DNA of 64,000 nt, from assembly GCA_022984795.1 (NCBI GenBank), contig JALIHJ010000068.1:26733-90732 (forward strand), read 5' to 3'. The translations under genes were made by a program, and so were the position numbers. Positions 1-8,969 of the stretch are shown here, piece by piece (within the stretch, counting starts at the first letter, position 1; each line of letters opens with the position of its first letter). Below the pieces are notes generated by a model. It was not told the DNA's origin, ran no database searches, and was given only the letters and a program-made list of their open reading frames with translations. This DNA comes from Fabrea salina (Eukaryota; Ciliophora; Heterotrichea; Heterotrichida; Fabreidae).

Positions 1-269
1 CCCACTCGCACCAAGTAGACTTGATTTCACTTGAAAACCCCAACCCCAACCAACTAGAAACTATTCCCCTGAGCATTCACTTAGCTAAGAAAAACAAAAC
101 CACAGGTCGTTCAGAAACCCAGAAAATCGAGTTTGAGTACAGTTTGAAAAACGACACTCCAGACCAAATAGCCCAAGAACTTCTGAGTTCAATGGACCTT
201 GACCCCAAATATTTGCCCCAACTTGTAAAAATCATCAGTGACAAAGTCCAGAAGTACGACCTTAAATAA
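1..269 (+). CDS. C-terminal end of a WNK/OSR1-type kinase-like protein (partial)
   Basis: The frame is open from the window edge (the first visible Met-less codons read SHQVDL), so this is the 3' end of a longer gene; no start is visible. The last ~45 residues contain KIEFEYSLKNDTPDQIAQEL followed by a leucine/acidic helix. This resembles the OSR1_C/PF2-like domain of WNK and SPAK/OSR1 kinases, where an F-E-F-x-L-x-x-D-T-P strand-turn-helix binds RFxV peptides or regulates the kinase. The catalytic domain would lie upstream and is not seen, so the kinase identity is inferred from this domain alone. The stop TAA abuts the next ATG with no spacer. Confidence 0.55.
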   Translation, partial: HSHQVDLISLENPNPNQLETIPLSIHLAKKNKTTGRSETQKIEFEYSLKNDTPDQIAQELLSSMDLDPKYLPQLVKIISDKVQKYDLK

Positions 270-2579
270 ATGGAAAGTTATCGGTACATTAAAATTTACG
301 ACGCGAACTCTTACTTTTTGTTGACAGCCAAAACTAAAGGAAGCACTAAGTACAAAACACTTAAAATACTCAAGCACTCAGACTCTCTGGAACTCCAAGA
401 AGACGCCATCGGGCTCTCCAGAGAAGACTTGAACATATACTTAGAAAGTGTACTTCCCAAAGAAAGATTTAAACCCATAACTGAAGCACACGCTATTCTA
501 GGAATGGTTAGGTTCCTGCAGGGTTACTACCTGCACTGCGTGACTCAGCGGTCCAAAGTAGGCACGATCAGGGCCCACTCTGTTTACAAAATTGAAAGCA
601 CGAAACTCGTGAAGCTTTTTCCCGACAAAACTTCCAAAGAAGAGAAAAGGTACAAAGAAATCTTTTACAACTTGGACTTGAGTCTGGGGTTTTACTTTTC
701 CTACACTTACGACTTAACTTACACCTTGCAAGAAAACATTTCTTTCAGAGTGAAAGAAGAAGAAAAACACGAAGGAAAGTCTTTGAGACAAAGGTCCTGC
801 ACTCTGGACTCCCAACAACTCCACAGCCAACTCAACAACACCAAAAACTACCCTTGGAAAACTATGTTTCTTTGGAACCACGAACAAATCCAGTTCCTCG
901 GAGGAGTCCTCAGGGACAAAAACTGGCTAACTGCTGTCATCCACGGACACCTAGCTTACTCACGCATAAGCATGGGGGGTTCCGTTTACGACTTAGTGCT
1001 TGTTTCAAGACGTTCGCGGTACTTCGCTGGAACTAGGTACCTCAAAAGGGGTCTTAACGAAGAAGGCAAAGTTGCTAATGACGTTGAAACTGAACAGCTG
1101 CTTGTAGAAAGGTCGCCTTACGGGAAAATGAGTGCTTACGTGCAACTCAGAGGAAGCATTCCTTTGTTTTGGTGCCAAGAGCCAAACCCAGTGATTCCTC
1201 CGCCTGCAATCATACTCAACCAAAACGACTTTTTGCGTGAAGGAACCCGCAAGCACATTGCAGACCTTTACCACCGTTACGGAGTTCCTATATTTTTGCT
1301 GAGTCTTTTAAAGCAGAATCCCAGACAAAAAGAGTACTCTATTGCCACAGAGTACCTAAACTGTGTAGAGTACTTGAATGAAACACTGCCTCCTAAGTAC
1401 CAACTCAAGTACATTCCTTTTGACATCAAAAACGAAGGCAGGAGGTCCTACGAAAACTGTGTTGAAAAGCTTTACAAAATAGGAAACGAGTGCATTGCCG
1501 TGACCAACATATACGTAGGAGTCATTAAGTCCAACAACAAGTTCCACTGCGAGTTCCAACAAGGAGTTATTCGAACTAACTGCATTGACTGCATTGACAG
1601 AACCAACGCAGCGCAACTCTACATAGGTCACAAAGCTTTAGAAAGGCAAATGGCTGCTATGGGCATAGTGGACTCACTGGACGACTCCTGTGAAATTTTG
1701 AATGTGCTAAGTAAACAGTTCGAAGAAATGGGAGACATGCTAGCTCTGCAGTACTCAGGCTCAGAAGCCCACCGCACAATCAAACTTTCAAGAGGCGGCA
1801 AAAAGTCAAGTCAGTTCTTTACTTCTCTCAAAAGACACTGGGCAAACTTAACTACTGACAGCAAAAAACAACAAGCAATTAACTTGTTTTTGGGAGTGTA
1901 CAAGCCGTACATGAGCTCTGTTCCTCTTTGGGACATTGATGACGATACCCGTTTGCACAACAGAATAGACTCTTCGAAGTACCTAAACCCTAGGAGTTGG
2001 TGGAAGTTTGAGGTTTCTAAGTTCTTGGTCCGGCTTGGGCTCAAAGAACAGGTAATTGAAGCAGGCACTCCAGTGACTCCTAGAAAGTTTAACTTCCGCA
2101 GGTCTTCTTACAGTTGCTCGGACACCCAAGTTAAGTCTTTGCCTTTGCAGCCCAAAAAAAGAACCAAAGTGGCTCCTCTCATTAAGAAGTTACTCACAGA
2201 ACCAATATCTAGCAAGCCTTCTTATCTGCACGAAAAGCTTTCAAAGTCTTTTTCAAACACCTTATATATAGAACTCAAGGAAAAAAAACCCCCTTCTAAG
2301 CCCCAAACTCCTCCGAAAGAACCTCCTCGCCAAACTCACCCTACTCTGAGGAAACTAGGTCCTTCTAGACAAGACGTTAAGATCTTCCAGACCTACATTT
2401 CACTGGACTTTCTGCGCAAAGAAGACGACTTTGCTCAAGTAAGGTGCAAAGACTTGGACCTTCTTCTGCAAGAAAACGACAAAGCCATCAACAACTACTT
2501 AAACAAGAAAAAAAGCACTGACTGGTTGCTGTCCAAAGTGCCTATGGAAAAGATTTTTAGATCACTGCTAGATAGGTAA
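270..2579 (+). CDS. FIG4: SAC-domain phosphoinositide phosphatase, FIG4-like
   Basis: A 769-residue protein with a full SAC domain. The catalytic CX5R motif lies in RTNCIDCIDRTN (nucleophile about Cys438, Arg about 444), and the following blocks (LQYSGSEAHRT, then INLFLGVYKP) match FIG4 better than SAC1 or synaptojanin in memory-level comparison. FIG4 removes the 5-phosphate of PI(3,5)P2 on endolysosomes in complex with PIKfyve and VAC14. No transmembrane anchor is seen, which disfavours SAC1. The C-terminus (about residues 600-700) is Lys/Pro-rich and probably disordered. The ATG directly follows the TAA of the upstream gene. Assignment to FIG4 rather than another SAC subfamily is inference. 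Confidence 0.8.
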   Translation: MESYRYIKIYDANSYFLLTAKTKGSTKYKTLKILKHSDSLELQEDAIGLSREDLNIYLESVLPKERFKPITEAHAILGMVRFLQGYYLHCVTQRSKVGTIRAHSVYKIESTKLVKLFPDKTSKEEKRYKEIFYNLDLSLGFYFSYTYDLTYTLQENISFRVKEEEKHEGKSLRQRSCTLDSQQLHSQLNNTKNYPWKTMFLWNHEQIQFLGGVLRDKNWLTAVIHGHLAYSRISMGGSVYDLVLVSRRSRYFAGTRYLKRGLNEEGKVANDVETEQLLVERSPYGKMSAYVQLRGSIPLFWCQEPNPVIPPPAIILNQNDFLREGTRKHIADLYHRYGVPIFLLSLLKQNPRQKEYSIATEYLNCVEYLNETLPPKYQLKYIPFDIKNEGRRSYENCVEKLYKIGNECIAVTNIYVGVIKSNNKFHCEFQQGVIRTNCIDCIDRTNAAQLYIGHKALERQMAAMGIVDSLDDSCEILNVLSKQFEEMGDMLALQYSGSEAHRTIKLSRGGKKSSQFFTSLKRHWANLTTDSKKQQAINLFLGVYKPYMSSVPLWDIDDDTRLHNRIDSSKYLNPRSWWKFEVSKFLVRLGLKEQVIEAGTPVTPRKFNFRRSSYSCSDTQVKSLPLQPKKRTKVAPLIKKLLTEPISSKPSYLHEKLSKSFSNTLYIELKEKKPPSKPQTPPKEPPRQTHPTLRKLGPSRQDVKIFQTYISLDFLRKEDDFAQVRCKDLDLLLQENDKAINNYLNKKKSTDWLLSKVPMEKIFRSLLDR

Positions 2580-2582
2580 TAA

Positions 2583-3203
2583 TTATCTTATAGGTGCTTG
2601 GCCTAAAGCGTCTTCGAAAGTTCTGTGGTCCTTAGGCATGGGTCTGGACTCCCAAACAGCAACAACTGCTTCTTTGCGGATTCCAGAGCTTTCTCCTTTG
2701 AGTCCTATATAGGATATTTCTAAGTAGTCTTCTCCTGTGCTTTGTGGAAAGTGCATTATCAGTGAATTAGTGTTTGCGAACCTAGTGACTCTGGTACCGT
2801 ACTCAATTTCTCCGTAGGGGTTTTCAAGTAAGTCAAACACCTGCACAGGAGGCATGTTTTCAATAGTTCCGAAGTCTATGTTGTCTTGGTTCCGGAAGAG
2901 TCTGACTTGGGAAGGAGTAGTTCCACTTCCCCCGCCTATGATGTTGATGGACTTAAGTTTAACTGGACAAATGAAGGGAATGAACAGCAAAAGTTCAGGG
3001 TCTCCTTCGTTGCTTTTCAGAACCCTAGTTCTTTCTAGTTTTTCTTCTTTGATTTTAAAGGGGTTTTTGCAAGATCCGTGCTCGTTTTCGTTCAGACAGT
3101 AGACACGGTCCAAGTGTATAGAGGAAAGCAAGTCGTTTCCAAAGGGGTCTAAGTCTGAGTTCTCAGAATGGCAATTGCAGTGGCCAGGACCGTGTATATC
3201 CAT
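2583..3203 (-). CDS. PITHD1: PITH domain protein (PITHD1-like)
   Basis: The likely start is the Met of MDIHGPGHCNCH at 3203, giving 206 residues; an in-frame Met 15 codons upstream lies inside the IleRS gene. The protein shows the PITHD1 pattern: a His/Cys-rich N-terminus, an LDRVYCLNE block, ELLLFIPFICPVKLKSI, a conserved IxGG turn, a P-S-x-x-R-L-F/Y-x-N block and an ISYIGLKGE block near the end. The PITH domain is a beta-sandwich also found at the C-terminus of thioredoxin-like TXNL1, where it binds the proteasome; no thioredoxin domain is present here. The stop is 3 bp from the stop of the FIG4-like gene (convergent). The start overlaps that of the IleRS gene in the four bases CATG. Confidence 0.85.
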   Translation of the reverse strand: MDIHGPGHCNCHSENSDLDPFGNDLLSSIHLDRVYCLNENEHGSCKNPFKIKEEKLERTRVLKSNEGDPELLLFIPFICPVKLKSINIIGGGSGTTPSQVRLFRNQDNIDFGTIENMPPVQVFDLLENPYGEIEYGTRVTRFANTNSLIMHFPQSTGEDYLEISYIGLKGESSGIRKEAVVAVWESRPMPKDHRTFEDALGQAPIR

Positions 3204-6200
3204 GTTAAAAATTATGCTAACCAAACTCTTGCGCAGGAACTTCCACAAAGTTGCTGAAAAGGTCCACTTTTCCCAAGAAGAACAAACTGTTTTGGAGTTC
3301 TGGAGACAAATTGGTGCTTTCCAGAAAAGTTTGCAACTAAGTAAAGGAAGACCCCACTACACCTTTTACGATGGACCTCCTTTTGCAACCGGACTTCCCC
3401 ACTACGGACACATTGCTGCAGGAACCATAAAAGACGTAGTAACTCGCTACTGGCACCAGAACGGTTTTTACGTAGATCGTCGTTTTGGTTGGGACTGCCA
3501 CGGTTTGCCTGTGGAGTTTGAAATCGACAAAGCTGAAAACATCAGAACTAGGAAGCAAGTGCTGGATCTTGGAATTGAACAGTACAACCAGAAGTGCAGA
3601 GGCATCGTAATGAGGTACTCAGAGGAGTGGGAAAAGGTAGTTACTCGACTTGGAAGGTGGATTGACTTTGAAAACGACTACAAAACTATGGACTTAGAGT
3701 TTATGGAAAGTGTTTGGTGGGTCTTTAAAGAAGTCTTTAAAAAAGACCTAGTGTACCGCAACTCTAGAGTGATGCCTTACTCCTGTGGATGCGGCACTGT
3801 GCTGAGTAACTTTGAAGCTAACTTAAACTACAAAGAAGTAAGAGACCCTAGTGTAATAGTGAGTTTTGCTTTGGAAGAAGGCGAGGAGGTTCTGGCTTGG
3901 ACTACTACTCCTTGGACTTTGCCTAGCAACTTGGCTTTGGCTGTTAACCCTGAGTTCACCTACGTTAAGTTCCGGCCCTTTAACTCAGACAGAGTTTATA
4001 TTGTGTGTGAAGACCTTTTGGAAACTACTCTTAAACTGCTTAAAGTCAGCGAACACACTGTTTTGGAGAAACTTAAAGGCCACCAACTAGAGGGTCTTAA
4101 GTACAAACCACTGTTTCCTTACTTTCAAAGTTTTGCAGAAAAGGGGTGTTTCCAGATTTACTGTGCAGACTTTGTAACTAAAGAAACCGGAACGGGGGTT
4201 GTGCACTGTGCTCCCTACGGAGAAGAAGACTTCAACTTGTTTGTTAAGCACAAGCTAGTCAACACAGAGTCCCCGCCTGACGCTTTGGACGAAAACGGAA
4301 AGTTCACAAGTTTAGTTCCTGAACTAGAAGGAGTGCTTTTTTCTGAGTCAAACAAGAAAATACAAAAACTGCTTAAGGAAAAAAACAGATTGCTGCACTC
4401 AGGAGTGCACGTTCACTCGTACCCCTACTGCTGGAGGTCAGACACTCCCCTCATTTACAGGCCTGTGAGTTCTTGGTTCATCGGAGTGGAGTCCCTTAAG
4501 CAGGACCTACTGAAAAACAACACAAAGGCTACTTGGGTTCCTAAGTTTGTTCAAGAAAAAAGATTCCACAATTGGCTAGAAGACGCCAAAGACTGGTGCT
4601 TTTCAAGAAACAGGTTCTGGGGCAACCCTATTCCCCTGTGGGTTTCAGAAGACTTCGAAGAAGTAGTTTGTGTGGGCAGCATAGAGGAACTGAAGGAACT
4701 AACTGGAGTTAAGGAAGTAAAGGACCTCCACAGAGAAAGCATCGACCACCTTACTATTCCTAGCAAACAGGGAAAAGGCCACTTGAAGAGAGTAGAAGAA
4801 GTTTTTGACTGCTGGTTCGAAAGTGGGTCGATGCCCTATGCACAGTGCCACTACCCTTTTTCAGTGTCCCAAGAAGAGTTCCGGAAAAGGTTCCCTGCTG
4901 ACTTCATTGCTGAGGGGCTGGACCAAACCAGGGGTTGGTTCTACACACTCTTGGTGATAGGCACTGCTTTGTTTAACCAAAACCCCTTCAAGAACCTAGT
5001 AGTGAACGGGTTAGTTCTGGCAGCTGACGGAACTAAGATGTCCAAAAGCAAAGGCAACTACACTGACCCTATGAAAATAGTAGAGCAACTCGGAGCTGAC
5101 TCAATTAGACTTTACCTAGTTAACAGTCCTTTAGTCAAAGCAGAACCCCTTAAGTTCGTGGACCAGGATGTCAAAAACATAGTTAAAGAAGTGTTTCTTC
5201 CTTGGTACAACGCTTACAGGTTCTTTGTGCAGAACGCTCAAAGGTTCGAGTTAGTTCACAAGCAAACTTACTGCTTTGACCCTGATTCAGTGCCCAAAGC
5301 CCACAACTTCATGGACAAGTGGATAGTTGCAGCTTCTCAGAACCTAATAAAGAACGTAAGGCACGAAATGGACAACTATAGACTCTACACAGTGCTTCCG
5401 AGTCTTCTAGGGTTCCTTGACAACCTAACTAACTGGTATGTAAGACTCAACCGCTACAGACTCAAAGGAGAAACTAGTTTTTCAGACTGCAAAGCAGCCT
5501 TAGACGTGATGTTTAGCACATTGCTAGACTTCACAGTGCTTATGGCGCCCTTTACGCCTTTTTTGACAGAAAAACTCTACCAAAACTTAAAGTTAGGTTT
5601 GCCACTGGACTCCAGAGAAGAGTCAGTGCACTTCACAATGATTCCGCAGTTCAAAAGAGAACTTATAGACGAAGCCATTGAAACTTCTGTGAGCAGAATG
5701 CAAACAGTGATAGAAGTAGGCAGGAAGTTAAGGGACCAAAAAAGGTTGCCTTTGAAAACTCCCTTAGCTTGCTTGAAAGTCATCCACAGAGAAGACAAGT
5801 ACCTAGACTCTCTGAAACCAGTGATTCCTTACATTCAAAAAGAACTTAACTGTTTGGAAGTTTTTCTGGAAAAAGAAAACAAAAACCTAGTTAAACTCAA
5901 AGCCCTTCCCAACAACCCTGTTTTGGGAGCTCGTCTTGGAAAGTCTTTTAACAAAGAACTCAGAGAAGCTATTAGTAACTTATCCAGCGAAGAAGTAAGC
6001 ACCTTCGAAAGCACCCACAGAATAGTGGTTAAAGGAGTCGAACTGTCTAAAGACGAACTAGTTGTTAAGCGGAGTTACGAACAGTTAGGCGAAAACTTAG
6101 AATCAGGCGGAGACAACGACGTAGTGGTGGTTCTAGACTGCACACAAAGTGAAGACTTGAAAAAGCTGGGGGCAGCCAGGGAACTCGTTAACAAGGTGCA

Positions 6201-6429
6201 AAGACTGCGCAAAACCAGTGGACTGAGTATCCAAGACAAAGTGCAACTGGTGTACGGGGAACCCACTCATTTTTACAAAAGTCTTCTAGAAGACTACACA
6301 AACTTCCTTGCTCAAAACCTAAAGATTCCGCTGAGCAGAGTTCCTTTTGAAGACTACAAGTATGTAGCTGCTGGAACTGTAGAACATAACTCCCAGGTGT
6401 TTAGCTTCTCACTGTACAAGCAGAGTTAA
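3202..6429 (+). CDS. IARS1: Isoleucyl-tRNA synthetase, cytosolic type
   Basis: A class I synthetase of about 1075 residues. The HIGH-type signature PHYGHI is at about residue 67 and KMSKSKGN at about 612. The flanking VDRRFGWDCHGLPVEFEIDK and RFWGNPIPLW blocks are those of the eukaryotic cytosolic/IleS2 type. An editing (CP1) domain follows the HIGH region (CGTVLSNFEANL, then ETGTGVVHCAP). The length is shorter than human IARS1 (about 1260 residues) because the C-terminal extension is reduced. Two starts are possible: 3202, overlapping the PITHD1 start, or 3214 (MLTKLLRR). The basic N-terminus LLRRNFHKVAEK could act as a weak mitochondrial targeting peptide, so dual localisation is possible but not shown. 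Confidence 0.95.
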   Translation: MLKIMLTKLLRRNFHKVAEKVHFSQEEQTVLEFWRQIGAFQKSLQLSKGRPHYTFYDGPPFATGLPHYGHIAAGTIKDVVTRYWHQNGFYVDRRFGWDCHGLPVEFEIDKAENIRTRKQVLDLGIEQYNQKCRGIVMRYSEEWEKVVTRLGRWIDFENDYKTMDLEFMESVWWVFKEVFKKDLVYRNSRVMPYSCGCGTVLSNFEANLNYKEVRDPSVIVSFALEEGEEVLAWTTTPWTLPSNLALAVNPEFTYVKFRPFNSDRVYIVCEDLLETTLKLLKVSEHTVLEKLKGHQLEGLKYKPLFPYFQSFAEKGCFQIYCADFVTKETGTGVVHCAPYGEEDFNLFVKHKLVNTESPPDALDENGKFTSLVPELEGVLFSESNKKIQKLLKEKNRLLHSGVHVHSYPYCWRSDTPLIYRPVSSWFIGVESLKQDLLKNNTKATWVPKFVQEKRFHNWLEDAKDWCFSRNRFWGNPIPLWVSEDFEEVVCVGSIEELKELTGVKEVKDLHRESIDHLTIPSKQGKGHLKRVEEVFDCWFESGSMPYAQCHYPFSVSQEEFRKRFPADFIAEGLDQTRGWFYTLLVIGTALFNQNPFKNLVVNGLVLAADGTKMSKSKGNYTDPMKIVEQLGADSIRLYLVNSPLVKAEPLKFVDQDVKNIVKEVFLPWYNAYRFFVQNAQRFELVHKQTYCFDPDSVPKAHNFMDKWIVAASQNLIKNVRHEMDNYRLYTVLPSLLGFLDNLTNWYVRLNRYRLKGETSFSDCKAALDVMFSTLLDFTVLMAPFTPFLTEKLYQNLKLGLPLDSREESVHFTMIPQFKRELIDEAIETSVSRMQTVIEVGRKLRDQKRLPLKTPLACLKVIHREDKYLDSLKPVIPYIQKELNCLEVFLEKENKNLVKLKALPNNPVLGARLGKSFNKELREAISNLSSEEVSTFESTHRIVVKGVELSKDELVVKRSYEQLGENLESGGDNDVVVVLDCTQSEDLKKLGAARELVNKVQRLRKTSGLSIQDKVQLVYGEPTHFYKSLLEDYTNFLAQNLKIPLSRVPFEDYKYVAAGTVEHNSQVFSFSLYKQS

Positions 6430-6434
6430 TATAA

Positions 6435-7754
6435 ATGGGAAACACTTACAGCCCCTACTCTTATCTGCTCCAAGGAAGAGTGGAATTTTCGATGTCTGTC
6501 CTTACGAAGTGGAGCAAGTCAGATATTCTAAAACTATACCAAAGGTATGTACGCCTTTTTTCGGGCGAAGGCTTTAAGATTTCAAAGTCTTCGTTCAACC
6601 ACCTATGCAAGAGTTCGCCAATCCGCGGACTGGAAGACTTGATCTTTAAAATCTTTGCCAAAAGCAGCAAAATCAACATATACGAGCTAATGGCAGGAGT
6701 GGTGGCTTACTCCAGCGAAGACTGGCAAATGAAACTCAAACTGTTTTTTTACGTTTTCGACTTCGATGGAAACAAAAACATCTCGAAGGACGAGTTAGCA
6801 ATAGCTATTGACTGCTTACTGAGGGCTTTGGCTAAGATGGGAGGCAGCATGAAGTCCATCAAACCAGATACTGAAGAAATCACTGACGAAGTTTACTCAA
6901 GCCTAAGCAAACAGCATAACTTAAAGTTAGAATTTCAGGAACTCTTGAAGTACACCCAAAACACCCCCAACCTACTTAAACTGCTTAAAAAGAACCAAAC
7001 ATCTACTCCTAAAGAAATCACTGTCAGAGTTAGAGCTAACTCAACCTTTGCTACTGACTGCAAAGACTCCACTCCGAGATCCAGAAGGTCCTCTGTGAAG
7101 CCTATAAAACTCAGACCTAGAAAAAAACCAACAGTGCAGATTCCTAGGTCTTCTTTTGGCAAGAAAAGAGCTGAAAACTTCAGAGTAATTCTAGGAAACA
7201 GACACGTCACCAAACCTGAAATTACCTACTTCAAAGAAGTTTTTGACTCAGTTGCAGACCACCAAGGAAAAGCACGCAACGAAGTCCTTTGCAAAGCCCT
7301 AGCTAAGCACTCTCAACTGCAAACTCACGCTCAAGCCATTTTCGGGCATTTTACAAACAAAGAGTCTCATGAAATAGACTTCAAACAAGCCAGTTCTTAC
7401 GTTTTCAAAGAAGCAACTCCTGAACAACTCAGAAGGATCCTTAGACTTGCTGGTCCAGAAGTGATTCCTCCTTCTCCCAGAGACAAGTCCAAGCTCAAAC
7501 GCCAAATGTCTTTCCGAACTGCTTCTTTTTACAGCCAACTCTTTAAGCAGTACGACGTAAACGACGACGGACAAGTAGACTTGAAAGAACTCAGAAAAGG
7601 CCTCCAAGAACACTTTGACGTTGAAACTATAGAAAGACTTTTCAAGGAAAACGTCTCGGATGACCGCGAAGGACTGACTTTAGAAGAGTTCATCAATATT
7701 TTTGCTCCAAGTAACGTTGAAGTTGACTCAGAAGTAATTCAAGAATTAAGGTAA
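6435..7754 (+). CDS. EF-hand calcium-binding protein, probably N-myristoylated
   Basis: A 439-residue protein beginning MGNTYS, which fits the Gly2/Ser6 N-myristoylation pattern. It has a canonical EF-hand loop DFDGNKNISKDE at about residue 108 and a second, DVNDDGQVDLKE, near residue 375. A degenerate hand with NVSDDREGLTLEE follows. Between them is a basic, probably unstructured linker rich in RKKP and SRR. Neuronal calcium sensor/calcineurin B-like helices surround the first hand, but the protein is twice that length, so no family name is given. The likely role is a membrane-tethered calcium sensor. The ATG lies 5 bp after the IleRS stop; the stop is 1 bp from that of the convergent SmG gene. 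Confidence 0.75.
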   Translation: MGNTYSPYSYLLQGRVEFSMSVLTKWSKSDILKLYQRYVRLFSGEGFKISKSSFNHLCKSSPIRGLEDLIFKIFAKSSKINIYELMAGVVAYSSEDWQMKLKLFFYVFDFDGNKNISKDELAIAIDCLLRALAKMGGSMKSIKPDTEEITDEVYSSLSKQHNLKLEFQELLKYTQNTPNLLKLLKKNQTSTPKEITVRVRANSTFATDCKDSTPRSRRSSVKPIKLRPRKKPTVQIPRSSFGKKRAENFRVILGNRHVTKPEITYFKEVFDSVADHQGKARNEVLCKALAKHSQLQTHAQAIFGHFTNKESHEIDFKQASSYVFKEATPEQLRRILRLAGPEVIPPSPRDKSKLKRQMSFRTASFYSQLFKQYDVNDDGQVDLKELRKGLQEHFDVETIERLFKENVSDDREGLTLEEFINIFAPSNVEVDSEVIQELR

Positions 7755-7755
7755 C

Positions 7756-7995
7756 TTAAGATGTTATTTTGTCCAAGCACTCCCACATAACTACCGTGTT
7801 TCCCCTAATGAAGACACTGCCTAAGTCCTTTCTGGAGTTAGACGTGACTTCTTCAGCGTGGTCCAACACAACATTCATGAACTGGTCGTAGCCTATAAGA
7901 GTCCCAACTACGTTTCTGTTTCCGTTCATTTTCAAGTCCACTTTCAGGTTTAAGTACTTCCTCAAGTCAGGTCCGTAGCCTTGTTTGTGTGCCAT
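7756..7995 (-). CDS. SNRPG: Small nuclear ribonucleoprotein G (SmG)
   Basis: At 79 residues this is the usual SmG length. Sm1 motif: DLRKYLNLKVDLKMNGNRNV with the Gly after the Asn; then GTLIGYDQFMNVVLDHAEE. Sm2 motif: SVFIRGNTVVMWE, the IRG-N signature that contacts U-rich RNA. SmG is one of seven Sm proteins forming the ring on spliceosomal U1, U2, U4 and U5 snRNAs. LSm7 is the nearest alternative; the start and Sm2 block fit SmG better. Having a spliceosome is consistent with the 15-nt introns seen in this window. Confidence 0.9.
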   Translation of the reverse strand: MAHKQGYGPDLRKYLNLKVDLKMNGNRNVVGTLIGYDQFMNVVLDHAEEVTSNSRKDLGSVFIRGNTVVMWECLDKITS

Positions 7996-8030
7996 TGCAA
8001 ATAGTATTCCATTTACACTCTAATATTAGT

Positions 8031-8933
8031 TTAAACTTCTGTAAGGAATCTGTTCATGAACTCGTTTACTGTATGTACAACCCCTGCAGCCACTGGAGCC
8101 TTTACTAAGTTCATTGAAAAGCCTTTGAAGAGTCCCCTGAACCCCTCAATGCGGACTATCATTTTGAAGAAACTCACCCAGCCCTTCAGTTGTTGTTTGC
8201 CGTCTGTGCTTTTGTAGGCCGAAACCTTTTCAATGAACCCGTAGGCCTGCATGCGTTTCCTAACTACGTCTAGTGGGTAAGCAGCGAGTTGCCCAGCAAG
8301 TCCTGAAATGGCTCCAAAGTAGAAGTACTGAGAAGCTCCTTGGTGGCCTACTATTTCTTTGGACCCAAAGTAAACGCAGAACGAGATCCCTGAGTAGATG
8401 CCTATTCCTAGCAAAGTAGGAGCAATGCCCCTGAACAGCGACTGCGGCCCTTCTGAAGAAGCCATGGTCACAAACACGTTAAAGACTCCTGAGTAAATCT
8501 TATTAGTAGTTTGCAGTGCCAAACGAGTGCGTGCGATCTCGAAGGGGTAAGTAAAGGCTACAGAGGTCGCTCCTGCCAGTGCTCCTGGGATGAAGTTGAA
8601 TAAGAGTTTGCCCCACTTGCTTTCTCCGGCCCCAAACAGATTCTTCTTGTAGAAGTCAAAAGCTGTGAATTGCTAAGTAGTTCTTACAATTGCTGAGTAA
8701 GGAATTATCCTTAGCATTTGGGCAGAGTTGCCTTTCCAGAAAGCTTTGATTCCTTCTTCTCTTGCAATGCGCACCACTTCTTCTGTCACGTTTTTGAAAG
8801 AGAACCTTTTAACTGAAGCTTGAAACAAAACTTTCACTCTATCAAAGGGAGCTATACAACTCTTGGCACAAGCCCCTGCAACTCCGCCTGACACGAACTT
8901 CTTTACTTTATCTTGGTTTCCCAAACTTCCCAT
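8031..8933 (-). CDS. Mitochondrial carrier (CoA/adenine nucleotide type), two exons
   Basis: Exon 1 is 8688-8933 and exon 2 is 8031-8672, joined by removing a 15-nt intron with an in-frame TAG. The product is 295 residues. All three SLC25 repeats carry the PX(D/E)XX(K/R) signature: PFDRVK, PFEIAR and PLDVVR. The block GNSAQMLRIIPYSAIQFT, which spans the splice junction, is typical of SLC25A42/SLC25A16/Leu5 carriers that bring coenzyme A or related nucleotides into the matrix. Without splicing the gene looks like two broken pieces. The substrate is inferred from subfamily resemblance only. A divergent partner starts 36 bp upstream. Confidence 0.88.
8673..8687 (-). other. 15-nt spliceosomal intron
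   Basis: On the minus strand the sequence is GTAAGAACTACTTAG. It lies between codon 82 (Ile) and codon 83 (Gln) of the carrier gene, in phase 0, so its terminal TAG would stop translation if retained. Removing it restores a conserved carrier motif (YSAIQF). The length and GT...TAG ends match the 15-nt introns described for heterotrichs such as Stentor. Confidence 0.9.
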
Positions 8934-8969
8934 TTTAGACTCTATTCACTGACTTTAAATATACTTTAC
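8934..8969. promoter_or_regulatory. Bidirectional intergenic promoter region
   Basis: These 36 bp are the whole space between the divergent start codons of the carrier and RING genes. They are AT-rich and hold a TATA-like TTTAAATATAC close to the + start. Any core promoter or 5' UTR for both genes must fit here or run into the coding regions. No tested motif is known to me, so this is a positional inference. Confidence 0.3.

Noticed and set aside
8031-8522. A separate short carrier gene
   Set aside because: It is the second exon of the carrier gene; the break is a 15-nt intron.
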